From: Gemmatimonadota bacterium
GTDB lineage: Bacteria; Gemmatimonadota; Gemmatimonadetes; Longimicrobiales; Gaopeijiaceae
Length of the DNA: 64,000 bases
Direction of reading: 5' to 3'
Assembly (NCBI GenBank): GCA_041390125.1
Contig: JAWKQN010000018.1
Span: 22,142 to 86,141, forward strand
Positions 17,863-28,300 of the stretch are shown here, piece after piece. The first letter of the stretch is position 1. The number at the start of each line of letters is the position of its first letter. The notes under the pieces are model-generated. The model searched no databases and was not told the DNA's origin. It worked only from the letters and a program-made list of their open reading frames with translations. The position numbers and the translations under genes are program-made.

Positions 17863-17889
17863 CATTTATCACACAGTGTATAATAAATG
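17863..17889 (+). promoter_or_regulatory. 27-bp palindrome over -10 box and start codon (PadR-type operator)
   Basis: An AT-rich palindrome with arms CATTTAT (17863-17869) and ATAAATG (17883-17889) and a near-symmetric centre containing CACA and TGTRT elements; 22 of 26 paired positions agree with symmetry. It contains a perfect -10 hexamer TATAAT (17879-17884), and its last three bases are the ATG of the permease gene. A repressor bound here would block both transcription and initiation. The PadR gene at 20602 in the same operon is the natural candidate. Confidence 0.55.
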
Positions 17890-20562
17890 GATGCAGGAAC
17901 AGGGAGGGGCGGGGACGGGGCGCCGCGGAGGTGGGCACGGCTGCTGGGTCGGCTGCTACCCGTGGATCAGCGCGACGCGGCGCTGGGAGACGCGGAAGAG
18001 GAGTTCCGTCAGGTGCAGGAGCGGGAAGGCCGGGCCGCTGCCCGCCGCTGGTACCGGAGGCAGGTGCTGCGATCGGTGATCCCGTGCGTGGCGCACAGGC
18101 TGCGCACAGGAGCGGCCCTCTGGGGACAGTCCGAACGGGAGGGGGAGAGGATGCGGGCATGGGGGCAGGACATCCAACTGGCCTTACGATCGCTCCGCCG
18201 GCGACCGGGATTCGCGGTCACGGTGCTGGTCACCCTGGCTCTGGGTGTGGGTGTGACCACCGCGTTGTTCGGGGTCTTCCGCGCCGTCTTCCTCGAGCCT
18301 CTGCCGCTCCCCGATTCGGACGAGCTGGTGGTGGTGATGGAGCAGGCGGGCTTCGGCTGCTGCGGGCCGGCCTCCGGTCCCGACTACCTCGACTGGGTGC
18401 AGCGCAACCGGACCTTCGAATCCCTTGCGGCGCTGAACCCGGGGCCCTTCACGCTCACAGGACAGAGCGAGCCTGAACGCGTCTACGGCACCTACGCGAC
18501 CGCGAGCGCCTTCGACGTCGTGGGCGTGGCCCCCGCCATGGGCCGGCCGCTCCTCCCCGAGGACCAGACCGCGGGCGGTGTGGTCGTGTTGAGCCACACC
18601 CTCTGGCGCGACGCCTTCGGCGGCCAGCCGGACGTGTTGGGCCGCACCCTGGAGCTGGACGGACGACCGCACGAGATCGTGGGCGTGATGCCGGAGGGGT
18701 TCGACATCCCCTCTCCCTGGTCACAGCTCGGTCAGCTGCGGGTCTACGTCCCCTTCCTGAACGAGCGGCTGGAGGGCGACCGGGGAAGCCACGGCTTCCC
18801 GGTGGTGGGTCGCCTCGCGGAGGGCGTCTCGAAGGAGACGGCGCAGGCGGACATGGACCGCGTCATGCGCGAGCTGGCGGTCGAATATCCCCAGACGAAC
18901 GCGGACCGCAGCACGAAGATCTTCACGGTGCACGAGTACCTCTACGGTGCCGTCGGGACCCAGCTCGGAATGATCCTGGGCGCGGCTGCGGTCGTGCTGC
19001 TCATCGCCTGCGGCAACGTCGCCGGGCTCCTCCTGGCGCGGGCGGCCGGGCGTGAGGGCGAGCTGGCCGTGCGCTCCGCGTTGGGCGCCACCCGCCGGGC
19101 CGTGGTACGCCTGCTCTTTTCCGAGGCCCTGGTGCTGGCCGTCTCCGGTGGGGTGCTCGGGCTGCTGTTCTCCCTGCTGGCGCTGGATGCCTTCAAGGCG
19201 CTGCTGCCGCCCACGATCCCGCGCGTGGACGCGATCGCCATCGACGGGTGGGCACTCGGATTCGCGCTCGGCGTCTCGGCGCTCACGGCGCTGGTCTTCG
19301 GGATGCTGCCTGCGCTGCTGGCTTCGCGGACAGATCTGGCGGGTGTGGTCAAGGAAGGTGGGTATGCCACGCTCGCCCCCCGCAAGGAGCGCATGCGCAA
19401 CGCCTTCATCGTCGGCCAGCTCGCGCTGGGGCTCGTGCTCGCCAATGGTGCCGCGCTCCTGGTGCAGAGCTACGCCGCCCTGCGCACGCAGGACTTCGGA
19501 TTCCAGACCGAAGGCGTCATCACCATGGCGGTGAGCCCGGCGGGCCCTCGCTACGAGGAGGGCGCCACGCGTGCGGCGTTCCTGGACCGGGTCCGGGAGC
19601 AGGTCGCCGGGATCCCGGGCGTGGTCTCCGTCGGGACGACGACCCGTCTCCCCCTCTTCGGCGGCAGCAACGGCAACGTCTGGGTGGAAGGCACGCCGCC
19701 CCGGCAGAACGACGGCGAAGGCCCACTCGTCGAGGTGGCGGGTGTCACCGGTGACTATTTCGCCGCCATGGACATCCCGCTGCTCGCGGGACGAGTGCTC
19801 CAGCCCCAGGACTCGGCCGAGAGCGCCATCGGGGTCGTGATCAACCAGCGCTTCGCGGACGTGGCCTGGCCGGGCGAGGACGCGTTGGGCAAGCGCTTCA
19901 GCTTCAGCGACGATCCGCCGCAGTGGCTGAGCGTGGTCGGCGTGGTGGGGGACGTGAAGCAGTGGGGGCCGGAGCAGCCTCCGCAGGCGCAGCTGTACGC
20001 TCCCTACGTGCACGGGTGGTCGTCGTCGGCCTACCTGACCGTGCGCACCGCGGGCGACCCCGCACCGCTGGTCGCGCAGGTCCGGCAGGCGATCCTCGCC
20101 GTCGATCCGTCCGTGCCGCCGTCGGACGTCCGCATGATGGGCGAACGGGTGGACCGCACCTTCGCACAGCGGCGCTTCTACACGACCCTGGTCGGCCTCT
20201 TCGCGGTCGCCGCCTTGTTCCTCGCCGCCGCCGGCGTCTACGGCACGATCTCCTATTTTGTGGCGCGCCGGACGCGCGAGCTCGGGATCCGCATGGCGCT
20301 GGGTGCGGGACGGACGGGCATCGTGGGTCTGGTGGTGCGCCGGGGCGTGCGGCTGGCCGCGGTGGGCGTGGCCTTGGGACTGCTCGGGGTCTGGGCCAGC
20401 ACGCGTGTGCTCGAGGGCCTGGTCTACGAGATCCGGACGCTGGACCCGCTCACACTGATCGCGGGCGGGCTGGTGCTCGCCCTGGTGGCGGTCTCCGCGT
20501 CGGCGATCCCCGCGGCGCGCGCGGTGCGGGTGCCGCCTACGGAGGCGTTGCGGAGCGAATGA
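17887..20562 (+). CDS. ADOP-type ABC permease with N-terminal prefix domain
   Basis: An 891-residue duplicated MacB/FtsX permease. Residues about 12-75 form the permease prefix domain found on PadR-linked ADOPs (ARLLGRLLPVDQRDAALGDA, EEEFRQ). After it come the first membrane helix (AVTVLVTLALGVGVTTALFG), a periplasmic MacB domain, an FtsX triplet, a second MacB domain, and a last FtsX domain with TRELGIRMALGAGRTGIVGL, ending VPPTEALRSE. The ATG at 17887 is the last triplet of an operator palindrome, and a TATAAT box lies only two bases before it, so a somewhat later start is possible, though the prefix domain needs a start before about 17926. A PadR gene follows 39 bases downstream. Confidence 0.9.
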   Translation: MDAGTGRGGDGAPRRWARLLGRLLPVDQRDAALGDAEEEFRQVQEREGRAAARRWYRRQVLRSVIPCVAHRLRTGAALWGQSEREGERMRAWGQDIQLALRSLRRRPGFAVTVLVTLALGVGVTTALFGVFRAVFLEPLPLPDSDELVVVMEQAGFGCCGPASGPDYLDWVQRNRTFESLAALNPGPFTLTGQSEPERVYGTYATASAFDVVGVAPAMGRPLLPEDQTAGGVVVLSHTLWRDAFGGQPDVLGRTLELDGRPHEIVGVMPEGFDIPSPWSQLGQLRVYVPFLNERLEGDRGSHGFPVVGRLAEGVSKETAQADMDRVMRELAVEYPQTNADRSTKIFTVHEYLYGAVGTQLGMILGAAAVVLLIACGNVAGLLLARAAGREGELAVRSALGATRRAVVRLLFSEALVLAVSGGVLGLLFSLLALDAFKALLPPTIPRVDAIAIDGWALGFALGVSALTALVFGMLPALLASRTDLAGVVKEGGYATLAPRKERMRNAFIVGQLALGLVLANGAALLVQSYAALRTQDFGFQTEGVITMAVSPAGPRYEEGATRAAFLDRVREQVAGIPGVVSVGTTTRLPLFGGSNGNVWVEGTPPRQNDGEGPLVEVAGVTGDYFAAMDIPLLAGRVLQPQDSAESAIGVVINQRFADVAWPGEDALGKRFSFSDDPPQWLSVVGVVGDVKQWGPEQPPQAQLYAPYVHGWSSSAYLTVRTAGDPAPLVAQVRQAILAVDPSVPPSDVRMMGERVDRTFAQRRFYTTLVGLFAVAALFLAAAGVYGTISYFVARRTRELGIRMALGAGRTGIVGLVVRRGVRLAAVGVALGLLGVWASTRVLEGLVYEIRTLDPLTLIAGGLVLALVAVSASAIPAARAVRVPPTEALRSE

Positions 20563-20601
20563 TCGGAGAGCACGTGGGATCGGGAAGGCGGTGCGCGGCC
20601 C

Positions 20602-20919
20602 GTGAAGGAACGGCGACGCATGGGTGAGTTCGAGCAGCTGGTCCTGTTGGCGCTGCTCCGTCTGGACAACGACGCCTACGGCATGGAGGTGCGCGAGCAG
20701 ATCGAGCTGCGCACCGGGCGCGACATCTCGTACGGAGCGGTCTACACGACGCTGGACCGGCTGGAATCGAAGGGCTTCGTCGCGCACCGGCTCGGCGAGC
20801 CCACGCCCGAGCGCGGCGGCCGGGCCCGGAAGTACTTCCGCGTGCTGCCGGAGGGAAGGCGGGCGCTCCGGGACGCGCGGGAGACGCTGGCCGTGATGTG
20901 GGAGGGGGTGCGGTTGTAG
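20602..20919 (+). CDS. PadR-family transcriptional regulator
   Basis: A 105-residue winged-helix repressor of the PadR type. Core segments: EQLVLLALLRLDNDAYGMEV, SYGAVYTTLDRLESKGFVAH (recognition helix and following helix) and GGRARKYFRVLPEGRRALRD (wing). The C-terminal dimerisation helix is short, as in PadR subfamily 2. GTG 20602 is taken as the start; ATG 20620, with AAGGA ten bases before it, is as likely and would give 99 residues. It lies directly behind the prefix-domain ADOP permease and probably represses it from the palindrome at 17863. Confidence 0.9.
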   Translation: MKERRRMGEFEQLVLLALLRLDNDAYGMEVREQIELRTGRDISYGAVYTTLDRLESKGFVAHRLGEPTPERGGRARKYFRVLPEGRRALRDARETLAVMWEGVRL

Positions 20920-21178
20920 CGGCGTCGGCTCGAACCGCGACGACTCGGGCGGGCGACGGGTCGGGCTGGCGACCGGCCGGGCTCCTCGACGTCCGCGCGC
21001 TTCGACGTCCGGGTTCGCGATGGCGCGAGGGTGCCCGAGGCGCGATGCTCACGGGCCGGACGCCCGGGGGTGGGCCGCGCCGGAAGACGACCGCAGCGGG
21101 AGAGGGAGCGTGGGACACGAGACCGTTGGGGACGGCTGCGTGGGCACGCGTCTGACCGCCGTCGGGAGAGCCGCCGGG

Positions 21179-22339
21179 GTGAGCGGAACCCGCACGGCGG
21201 TCACGAGGCGCCTGGCGCGCGCGGCCGTGTGGTCGGCGCTGGCCGGGATCGGCTGCTCGAACGGGGCGCCCGACGCGTCCGCCAACGGGGACGCGCCCGT
21301 GGGGACGGTCGAGGCCGCCCCCGCCGGCGAGCGCTCCTGGATGCCCGCCGCTCCGCGTCTGCACCACACCCACCTGAACACGCTCGATGCCGACGCCGCC
21401 ATCGCCTGGTACCGGACCGTGTGGCCGAGTGGCGGGCGGGGTGAACTGGCCGGCCATCCGGCCTTCATGACCGACGTCCCCGTGCTCTTCACCGAGGTCG
21501 ATGCCCCTCCGCCCGGCGGGTGGGACGATCGCCTGCGTCGCGCGGCGCCGCAGAGCGCCTTCTGGCACATCGGCGCGTTCGTGAACACCACGGATCTGTT
21601 CGAGGATCTTCTGAGCCGAGGGGTCGACGTGCTGCGCCTGTTCGTGGGCCCGGACGGCGACGCCCGCGTGCTGCGATCGGGTCAGACGCCTTACGAGGGC
21701 ACCCGGACCGCCGCCCAGCTGGATTCCCTGGGCGCGGCGGCAGGCGTGTCCGAAGCCCGTCCCGGAGGCTTCGGCTACCTGGTCGGGCCCGACGGGGCCC
21801 TGGTGGAGATGACCGGAGGGCCGACCACCACCGCCTCGTTCAGCCACGTCCACCTCTTCCACGAGCAGCCCGTCTGTGCGGCGGAATGGTACGTGGAGCA
21901 CCTGGGCATGACGCTTCCGCCCCCGCGCGAGGGCGCTCCCTCCGCCGAGGCGACGGACTGGACGGCCGCCGACTGCGCGACGGCCGATCGCGGTGAGCCG
22001 GGGTGGCCGTCGCTGGAGGCCGTGGGCACCATCCGCAGCCCGCGGGCCACGATCGTCTTCGACGGAGGATCGATCGGGTTCTACGCCCGGCAGTGCGACC
22101 GCGCGCGCTGCGGGACGGACGCGGCGCTGGTCCCTTCGCGGGGCCAGGTGCTCGATCACGTCGCGTTCGAGGTCGCGGACCTGGACGGGTTCGCCGATCA
22201 CCTGCGAGGTGCCGGCATCCCGACCGAAGGGCCCTACGCCTTCGGGGAGACCCGGGCGCTCATGGTCGTCGGCCCGGATGGCCTCTCCATCGAGCTGGTC
22301 GAGGGGTCGGGGCCGGAGGGGCGTCCGAGGGGTCGGTAG
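21179..22339 (+). CDS. VOC/glyoxalase-like exported protein
   Basis: A 386-residue protein with two VOC-type beta-alpha-beta-beta-beta units: the first from about residue 60 (RLHHTHLNTLDADAAIAWY), the second from about 220 (FSHVHLFHEQPVCAAEWYVE) with a final repeat near QVLDHVAFEVADLDGF. Conserved His and Glu positions (H in HHTHLN, VEMTGG, LDHVAFEV, SIELVEG) could bind a metal. The N-terminus has a basic start and a hydrophobic stretch ending LAGIGCSNG, so the protein is probably exported, perhaps as a lipoprotein, though the lipobox is imperfect. GTG 21179 is chosen for GGGAGAG upstream. The substrate is unknown. Confidence 0.8.
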   Translation: MSGTRTAVTRRLARAAVWSALAGIGCSNGAPDASANGDAPVGTVEAAPAGERSWMPAAPRLHHTHLNTLDADAAIAWYRTVWPSGGRGELAGHPAFMTDVPVLFTEVDAPPPGGWDDRLRRAAPQSAFWHIGAFVNTTDLFEDLLSRGVDVLRLFVGPDGDARVLRSGQTPYEGTRTAAQLDSLGAAAGVSEARPGGFGYLVGPDGALVEMTGGPTTTASFSHVHLFHEQPVCAAEWYVEHLGMTLPPPREGAPSAEATDWTAADCATADRGEPGWPSLEAVGTIRSPRATIVFDGGSIGFYARQCDRARCGTDAALVPSRGQVLDHVAFEVADLDGFADHLRGAGIPTEGPYAFGETRALMVVGPDGLSIELVEGSGPEGRPRGR

Positions 22340-22349
22340 CCGGGGCTCG

Positions 22350-22378
22350 TAGACATACATTGCACCGCAATGTATACT
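22350..22378 (+). promoter_or_regulatory. Promoter with perfect inverted repeat before padR (22462)
   Basis: A -35 box TAGACA (22350-22355) and a -10 box TATACT (22373-22378) are 17 bases apart. The spacer is filled by a perfect inverted repeat: ATACATTGC (22355-22363), three bases, GCAATGTAT (22367-22375). This is the layout of an autoregulated PadR promoter. The expected transcription start is at about 22385, the A of an ATG that opens a 26-codon leader frame. Confidence 0.7.
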
Positions 22379-22384
22379 ACCTCT

Positions 22385-22465
22385 ATGCATCGCCCTTTCC
22401 GTGCCGGCCGGACCCTGGACCGGTTCCTCGACGCCTCGATCCTGGGCGCCCCCCCCCGTCCATGA
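22385..22465 (+). CDS. 26-residue leader ORF coupled to padR
   Basis: A short frame starts with ATG 22385, where the promoter predicts the transcript to begin, and ends TGA 22465. Its stop overlaps the padR start as ATGA (22462-22465). The peptide begins MHRPFRAGRTLDRFLDASIL. Because padR has no clear ribosome site of its own (the upstream sequence is C-rich), translation of padR may depend on ribosomes finishing this frame. It may have no function as a peptide. Confidence 0.4.
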   Translation: MHRPFRAGRTLDRFLDASILGAPPRP

Positions 22466-22842
22466 GCATCAACAAGGACCTGGTGGCGGCCTCCTCCACC
22501 CCCCTGGTGCTGGCCATCCTGGCCGAAGGGGACAGCTACGGCTACGCCATCCTCCAACGGGTGCGGGAGCTGTCCGGTGGGGCGTTGGAATGGACGGACG
22601 GGATGCTGTATCCCGTCCTCCACCGATTGGAGCGGGCGGGGTTGATCGAATCCCGGTGGGAGAAGGCGGACACCGGTCGGAAGCGGAAGTACTACCGGGT
22701 CACGCGGGATGGCCTGGAGCAGCTCGACGAAGAACGTCGTCAGTGGCGTGCGGTGGACGAGGCCCTGCAGCGGGTGTGGTCGGCGATGGTCGGCCTGACG
22801 CACGGCGATCGATCGACGCCTCCCCTCCTTCTCCCGGCCTGA
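22462..22842 (+). CDS. PadR-family transcriptional regulator
   Basis: A 126-residue winged-helix regulator. It shows LVLAILAEGDSYGYAILQRV (helix-turn-helix entry), EWTDGMLYPVLHRLERAGLI (recognition helix and linker), SRWEKADTGRKRKYYRVTRD (wing) and a C-terminal dimerisation helix. It is preceded by a strong promoter with a perfect inverted repeat, its likely own operator. The next gene, a prefix-domain membrane protein, starts 2 bases after the stop, so they form one operon. An ABC ATPase with its own palindromic operator lies 1.5 kb downstream and may be under the same control. Confidence 0.92.
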   Translation: MSINKDLVAASSTPLVLAILAEGDSYGYAILQRVRELSGGALEWTDGMLYPVLHRLERAGLIESRWEKADTGRKRKYYRVTRDGLEQLDEERRQWRAVDEALQRVWSAMVGLTHGDRSTPPLLLPA

Positions 22843-22844
22843 CC

Positions 22845-24251
22845 ATGCCCTCCGATCCGTCCCCGCCCTCCGCGGACCGCGGCCTCGAGCTCCAGATCGA
22901 GGCCTGGCGCGCCCACCTGCGGCGCAGTCGTGCCATCAGCGCCCAGGACGCGACCGAGCTCGAGGACCACCTCCGCGAACAGATCGACTCGCTCGCCGAA
23001 CGGGGTCTCGCCGAGGACGAAGCCTTCCTCGTGGCCGTCAAGCGCATCGGGGCCATCGACGCGCTGACGCGCGAGTTCGCCCAGGAGCACTCGGATCGGT
23101 TGTGGAAGCAGCTCGTCCTGTCCGGCGAAGGTGGTGCCTCCGACACCGAGGGACGGATGGGCCCCCGCCGCATGTGGGTGGCGCTGGGCCTGGCCGTGGC
23201 GGCGGCGGTGGCCATGAAGCTGCCTTCGTTGTTCGGCGTCCCCCTCGATCCGGACGCCGATCTCTTCTACCCGCTCCACTTCAGCTTCTTCACCCTGCCG
23301 TTCATCGTCGCGTACTTCGCGTGGGAGCGGCCGCTCGGCGCCCGCGCCCGCGCGGGCCTCGTGGGTGCGTTCCTGGTGGCGGCGCTGCTGGTCAACGCCT
23401 ACCCGTTCGTCACCGAGGCGGCGCGGCAGCCCGCGGATACGCTGCTCCTGACGGTGTTGCACCTGCCGATCCTGCTCTGGATGGCCGTGGGCTTCGCCTA
23501 CGTCGGTGGTCACTGGCGCGGCAACGAGCGCCGCATGGACTTCATCCGCTTCACCGGCGAGACGTTCATCTACTTCGTCTTGATCGGCCTCGGCGGGGGT
23601 GTGCTGATCGGGATGACCTTCGTCCTGTTCGAGGCGATCGGCATCGACGTCGAGCCTGCCGTGCAGGGCTGGATCCTGCCGTGTGGGATCGCCGGCGCGA
23701 CGGTGGTGGCGAGCTGGCTGGTGGAGGCGAAGCAGAGCGTCATCGAGAACATGGCGCCCGTGCTGGCGCGCATCTTCGTGCCGCTGTTCACGCTCGTCCT
23801 GCTGGCGTTCGTCGGCACCATGGCGGCGACCGGCCGGGGCATCGACGTGGAGCGCGAGATCCTGATCGCCGTGGACCTCCTGCTGGTGGTGGTGTTCGGT
23901 TTGCTGCTCTACTCCATCTCCGCGCGCGACCCGGCGGCCCGCCCGGGCCTGCTGGACTGGATCCAGCTCACACTGGTGGGGACGGCCCTGCTCGTGGACG
24001 TCCTCGCGCTGTGGGCGATCGGGGCCCGCATCTCCAGCTTCGGCTCCACCCCCAACCGACTCGCCGCCCTGGGGCTGAACGTCCTCCTGCTCGCCAACCT
24101 GGCGGGCTCGGCTGTGCTCTATCTGCGGATCCTCCGCGGAGGGGGGCGTATCGACCGGCTGTGGCAGTGGCAGACCGCCTACCTGTATGCGATCGGCGGA
24201 TGGGCGGCGATCGTGGCCTTCCTGTTCCCCCTGTTCTTCCGCTTCGCCTGA
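22845..24251 (+). CDS. Prefix-domain polytopic membrane protein
   Basis: A 468-residue protein. Residues about 10-85 are a soluble helical domain (LQIEAWRAHLRRS, ELEDHLREQIDSLAERGLAE), the permease prefix domain 1 found with PadR regulators. Residues about 105-468 form roughly ten membrane helices with charged loops, in the style of DUF4153-like proteins. No transporter signature was recognised. It begins 2 bases after padR, so the two are co-expressed. The prefix domain suggests functional contact with the PadR protein or with an ABC system such as the one that follows; this is inference from domain co-occurrence. Confidence 0.82.
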   Translation: MPSDPSPPSADRGLELQIEAWRAHLRRSRAISAQDATELEDHLREQIDSLAERGLAEDEAFLVAVKRIGAIDALTREFAQEHSDRLWKQLVLSGEGGASDTEGRMGPRRMWVALGLAVAAAVAMKLPSLFGVPLDPDADLFYPLHFSFFTLPFIVAYFAWERPLGARARAGLVGAFLVAALLVNAYPFVTEAARQPADTLLLTVLHLPILLWMAVGFAYVGGHWRGNERRMDFIRFTGETFIYFVLIGLGGGVLIGMTFVLFEAIGIDVEPAVQGWILPCGIAGATVVASWLVEAKQSVIENMAPVLARIFVPLFTLVLLAFVGTMAATGRGIDVEREILIAVDLLLVVVFGLLLYSISARDPAARPGLLDWIQLTLVGTALLVDVLALWAIGARISSFGSTPNRLAALGLNVLLLANLAGSAVLYLRILRGGGRIDRLWQWQTAYLYAIGGWAAIVAFLFPLFFRFA

Positions 24252-24302
24252 TCCGTTGAGCACCGACCTCTAGACGTCCGATGGGGCGGGCGCGGGCACT
24301 CT

Positions 24303-24332
24303 ACTTTGACCTGCAAAGTGGTTTGAGACAAT
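24303..24332 (+). promoter_or_regulatory. Promoter-operator for the ABC/M1 operon
   Basis: A perfect inverted repeat, ACTTTG (24303-24308) and CAAAGT (24314-24319) with a 5-base spacer, overlaps a -35 box TTGACC (24306-24311). A weak -10 (GACAAT, 24327-24332) follows. ACTTTG/CAAAGT arms are typical of operators of PadR-type repressors in front of ABC genes (recalled, not searched). The ATG of the ATPase follows at once, so no ribosome site is present. Confidence 0.5.
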
Positions 24333-24333
24333 C

Positions 24334-25307
<974 letters not shown>

Positions 25308-25311
<4 letters not shown>

Positions 25312-28300
25312 AGACCGCCGGCGTCCTCACGTTCGAGCTGTCCCATCAGCTCCGCCGCGCCTGGTACTGGGGCATCCTGACGGTGCTGCTGGTCGTGGCG
25401 TTCCTGCTCACGCGCGACGCCTCGCTGTCCGAGGCGCTGCGCGAGGACTTCTTCGCCAACTCCCCGTTCGCGATCGCCAAGGTCACGGTGGTCGCCGGCC
25501 TGCTCTGGCTGGTCGCGGCCGCCGCGGTCGCGGGTGAGGCGGGGGCGCGCGACGCCGCCACGGGTCTGCACCCCCTGGTCTACACGACACCGGTACGGAA
25601 GTGGGAGTATCTCGGCGGACGCTTCCTCGCGGCCTTCCTGCTCAACGCGCTCCTGCTGGCGGCCGTGCAGGTGGGAGCGTTGCTCGCGCTCTACGGGCCC
25701 GGGATGGATCCGCAAGCGCTCGGGCCGTTCCGCGCCGCGGCGTTCCTGACCAACTACGCCTTCTTGTCGCTGCCGAGCGCGTTCTTCGCCACCGCGATCC
25801 AGTTCGGTCTGGCGGTGGCCAGCCGGCGCCCCACCTCCGCCTACGTCGGCAGCTTCCTGCTGGTCTTCATGGGGTTCTTCGTGGCGGCACTGCTGCTCTT
25901 CAATCGCGGGTGGGGCGTGCTGCTGGACCCGGTCGGCATCCGCTTCGTGCTGGACGAGATGTCGCACGACTGGACGTCCTACGAGAAGAGCTGGCGGGTG
26001 GTGGCCCTGGAGGGAACGGTGCTCGCCAACCGCCTCGTGTGGACGGGCGTCGGTGCGCTCACGCTGCTCCTGACCTGGCTGCGCTTCGACTTCGCCCACC
26101 CGGGTGGTCGGCGTGTCCGGTGGTGGCGGCGCTCGCGCGGAGCGGGCGGGCTCGAGCAGGAGCCTCGGTGGGCGGCAGCAGCTCCCGCCGCGGCCGTGCC
26201 GGTCGTTGCGCGCACGTTCGGTCCCGCCCTGCAGGCACGTCAGGCGGTGGCCATCGCGTGGCAGTCCTTCCGCTGGCTCGCCGGCACCTGGCCCGGTCGG
26301 ATCTTCCTGGGTGTGGTGCCCCTCCTGACCGTGCTCGTGGTCGTGGATCAGATGACCCGCTTCGACGCGCAGCTCGTGCCCACGACGGCGCTCATCCTGC
26401 GTGAGCTGACCGGTCCCCTGTCGGACCAGCTGAGTCGATGGGTCTTCGTGCCGTTCCTCATCGTGTTCTTCGCGGGCGAGCTGATCTGGCGGGAGCGCGA
26501 CGCAGGGTTGGGGGAGATCACCGACGTACTACCGGGTTCGGAGTGGATCCCGCTGCTCGGCAAGGTGTCGGGTCTGGGGTTGCTGCTCGTGGTATTCACG
26601 GGATCGATCGGTGTTGCGGGTCTCGTCGCCCAACTGCTCCTGGGGTACCGCGATCTCGACCCCGGCCTCCTGTTCGGCGTCCTCTACGGACTCCAGCTCC
26701 CCGAGTACCTGCTGTTCGTGCCGCTCGCCTTCACCGCGCACGTGGTGGCCAACCAGAAGTACGTAGGCCACCTCCTGGGCGTGCTCGGCTACACCGTCAT
26801 CGTCCTGGCGCCCCTGCTGGGCCTGGAGCACGGTCTGCTGATCTATGGGGCGTCGCCGGCCTGGTCGTATACGGCCATGCGCGGCTTCGGGCCGTCCCTC
26901 CTGCCGTGGCTGTCCTTCAAGCTGTACTGGCTGGGCTGGGCGCTGCTCCTACTGGTCGTGGCCCGCCTCTTCTGGGCGCGCGGCCTCACGGACGGGTTCG
27001 CAGAGCGGTGGCGGGCTGCGCGGCACCGTGTCACGGCCTCCACGGCCGGGGTGGCGGGGCTGGCGGGGGCCGTCGTCCTCGGGCTGGGTGGCTTCGTCTT
27101 CTACAACACCAACATCCTCCACGACTACCGGAGCTCGGACGCCCTGACGTCCCTGCGCGCCGACTACGAACGGCGCTACCGCCGCTACGCGGGCACGCCT
27201 CATCCCGACCTGGTGGCCGCGGATCTGCGCATCGAGATCCATCCGGAGCAGGGCGCTGCGGACATCGAGGGCGCCTACCGCCTCGAGAATCGCACCGGGC
27301 ATCCGATCGACACGATCCACGTCGCGCTGGTGGCCGGTCAGGAGGAGCAGCGACTGTCCTTCGACCGCGCGGCGCTACACGTGGCGTCCGGCGGCGAAGA
27401 GCTCCTGCACCGCCTCTACGCGCTCTCCGATCCGCTGCAGCCTGGTGAGGCGCTGCGGCTGGAGTTCACGGCCCGGATCGCTCGGCACGGGTTCCGCGAG
27501 AGTGGCGCCGAGGACGCGGTGACGGAGCGCGCCAGCTTCTTCGAGATCCGCTCCTGGCTGCCCGCGATCGGCTATCGACCGGAACGCGAGCTCACCAGCG
27601 CCGCCGATCGTCGCGCCCACGGGCTGCCGCCCCGTCCCCTCATCCCGTCGCTCGAGGACGCCGATGCCACCTGGGGCTCCGGCGACGGTGTGCGCTTCTC
27701 GGCGGTCGTGGGGACCTCGGCCGGTCAGACCGCAGTGGCACCCGGTGCGCTCCAGCAACGCTGGACGGAAGGGGATCGCAGCTACGCCCGCTTCGAGACG
27801 GACGGCCCCATCGGAACCGAGTGGGCCATCGCCTCTGCCCCGTACGACGTCCGGGACGTGCGCTGGGAGGACCCCGCGGGCTCAGGCCGAAGTGTCGATA
27901 TCCGTCTCTACCATCATCCGGCCCATGCGGCGGGCGTGGAGCGGATCCTCCACGGTGTGCGTGCATCGCTCGACTACATGAGCGGCGAGTACGGTCCCTA
28001 TCCGTACGGCCACCTCACGTTCCTGGAGCGCCCCGGCAACGGGGTGGGCATGCACTCCGATCCGAGCCTGATCACGTATCTCGAGGGCGCAGCCCTCCTC
28101 GGCCGCGACTACGATCCGGAACGGCTGGACCTGCCGTTCGCGGTGGTGGCGCACGAGATGGGTCACCAGTGGCACCCGCCGGTCGCCCCGGTGGAGGGCG
28201 TGCCGGTCCTGACCGAAGGCGTCGCCTGGTACTACGCGCTGCGCACCGCAGAGCATGCGTACGGCGACCAGGTGCGGAGCCTGCTCCGCTTCATGCGGCT

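Noticed and set aside
20925..20945. GGCTCGAACC resembling a tRNA T-arm
   Set aside because: No acceptor stem, anticodon arm or CCA-side pairing could be folded around it.
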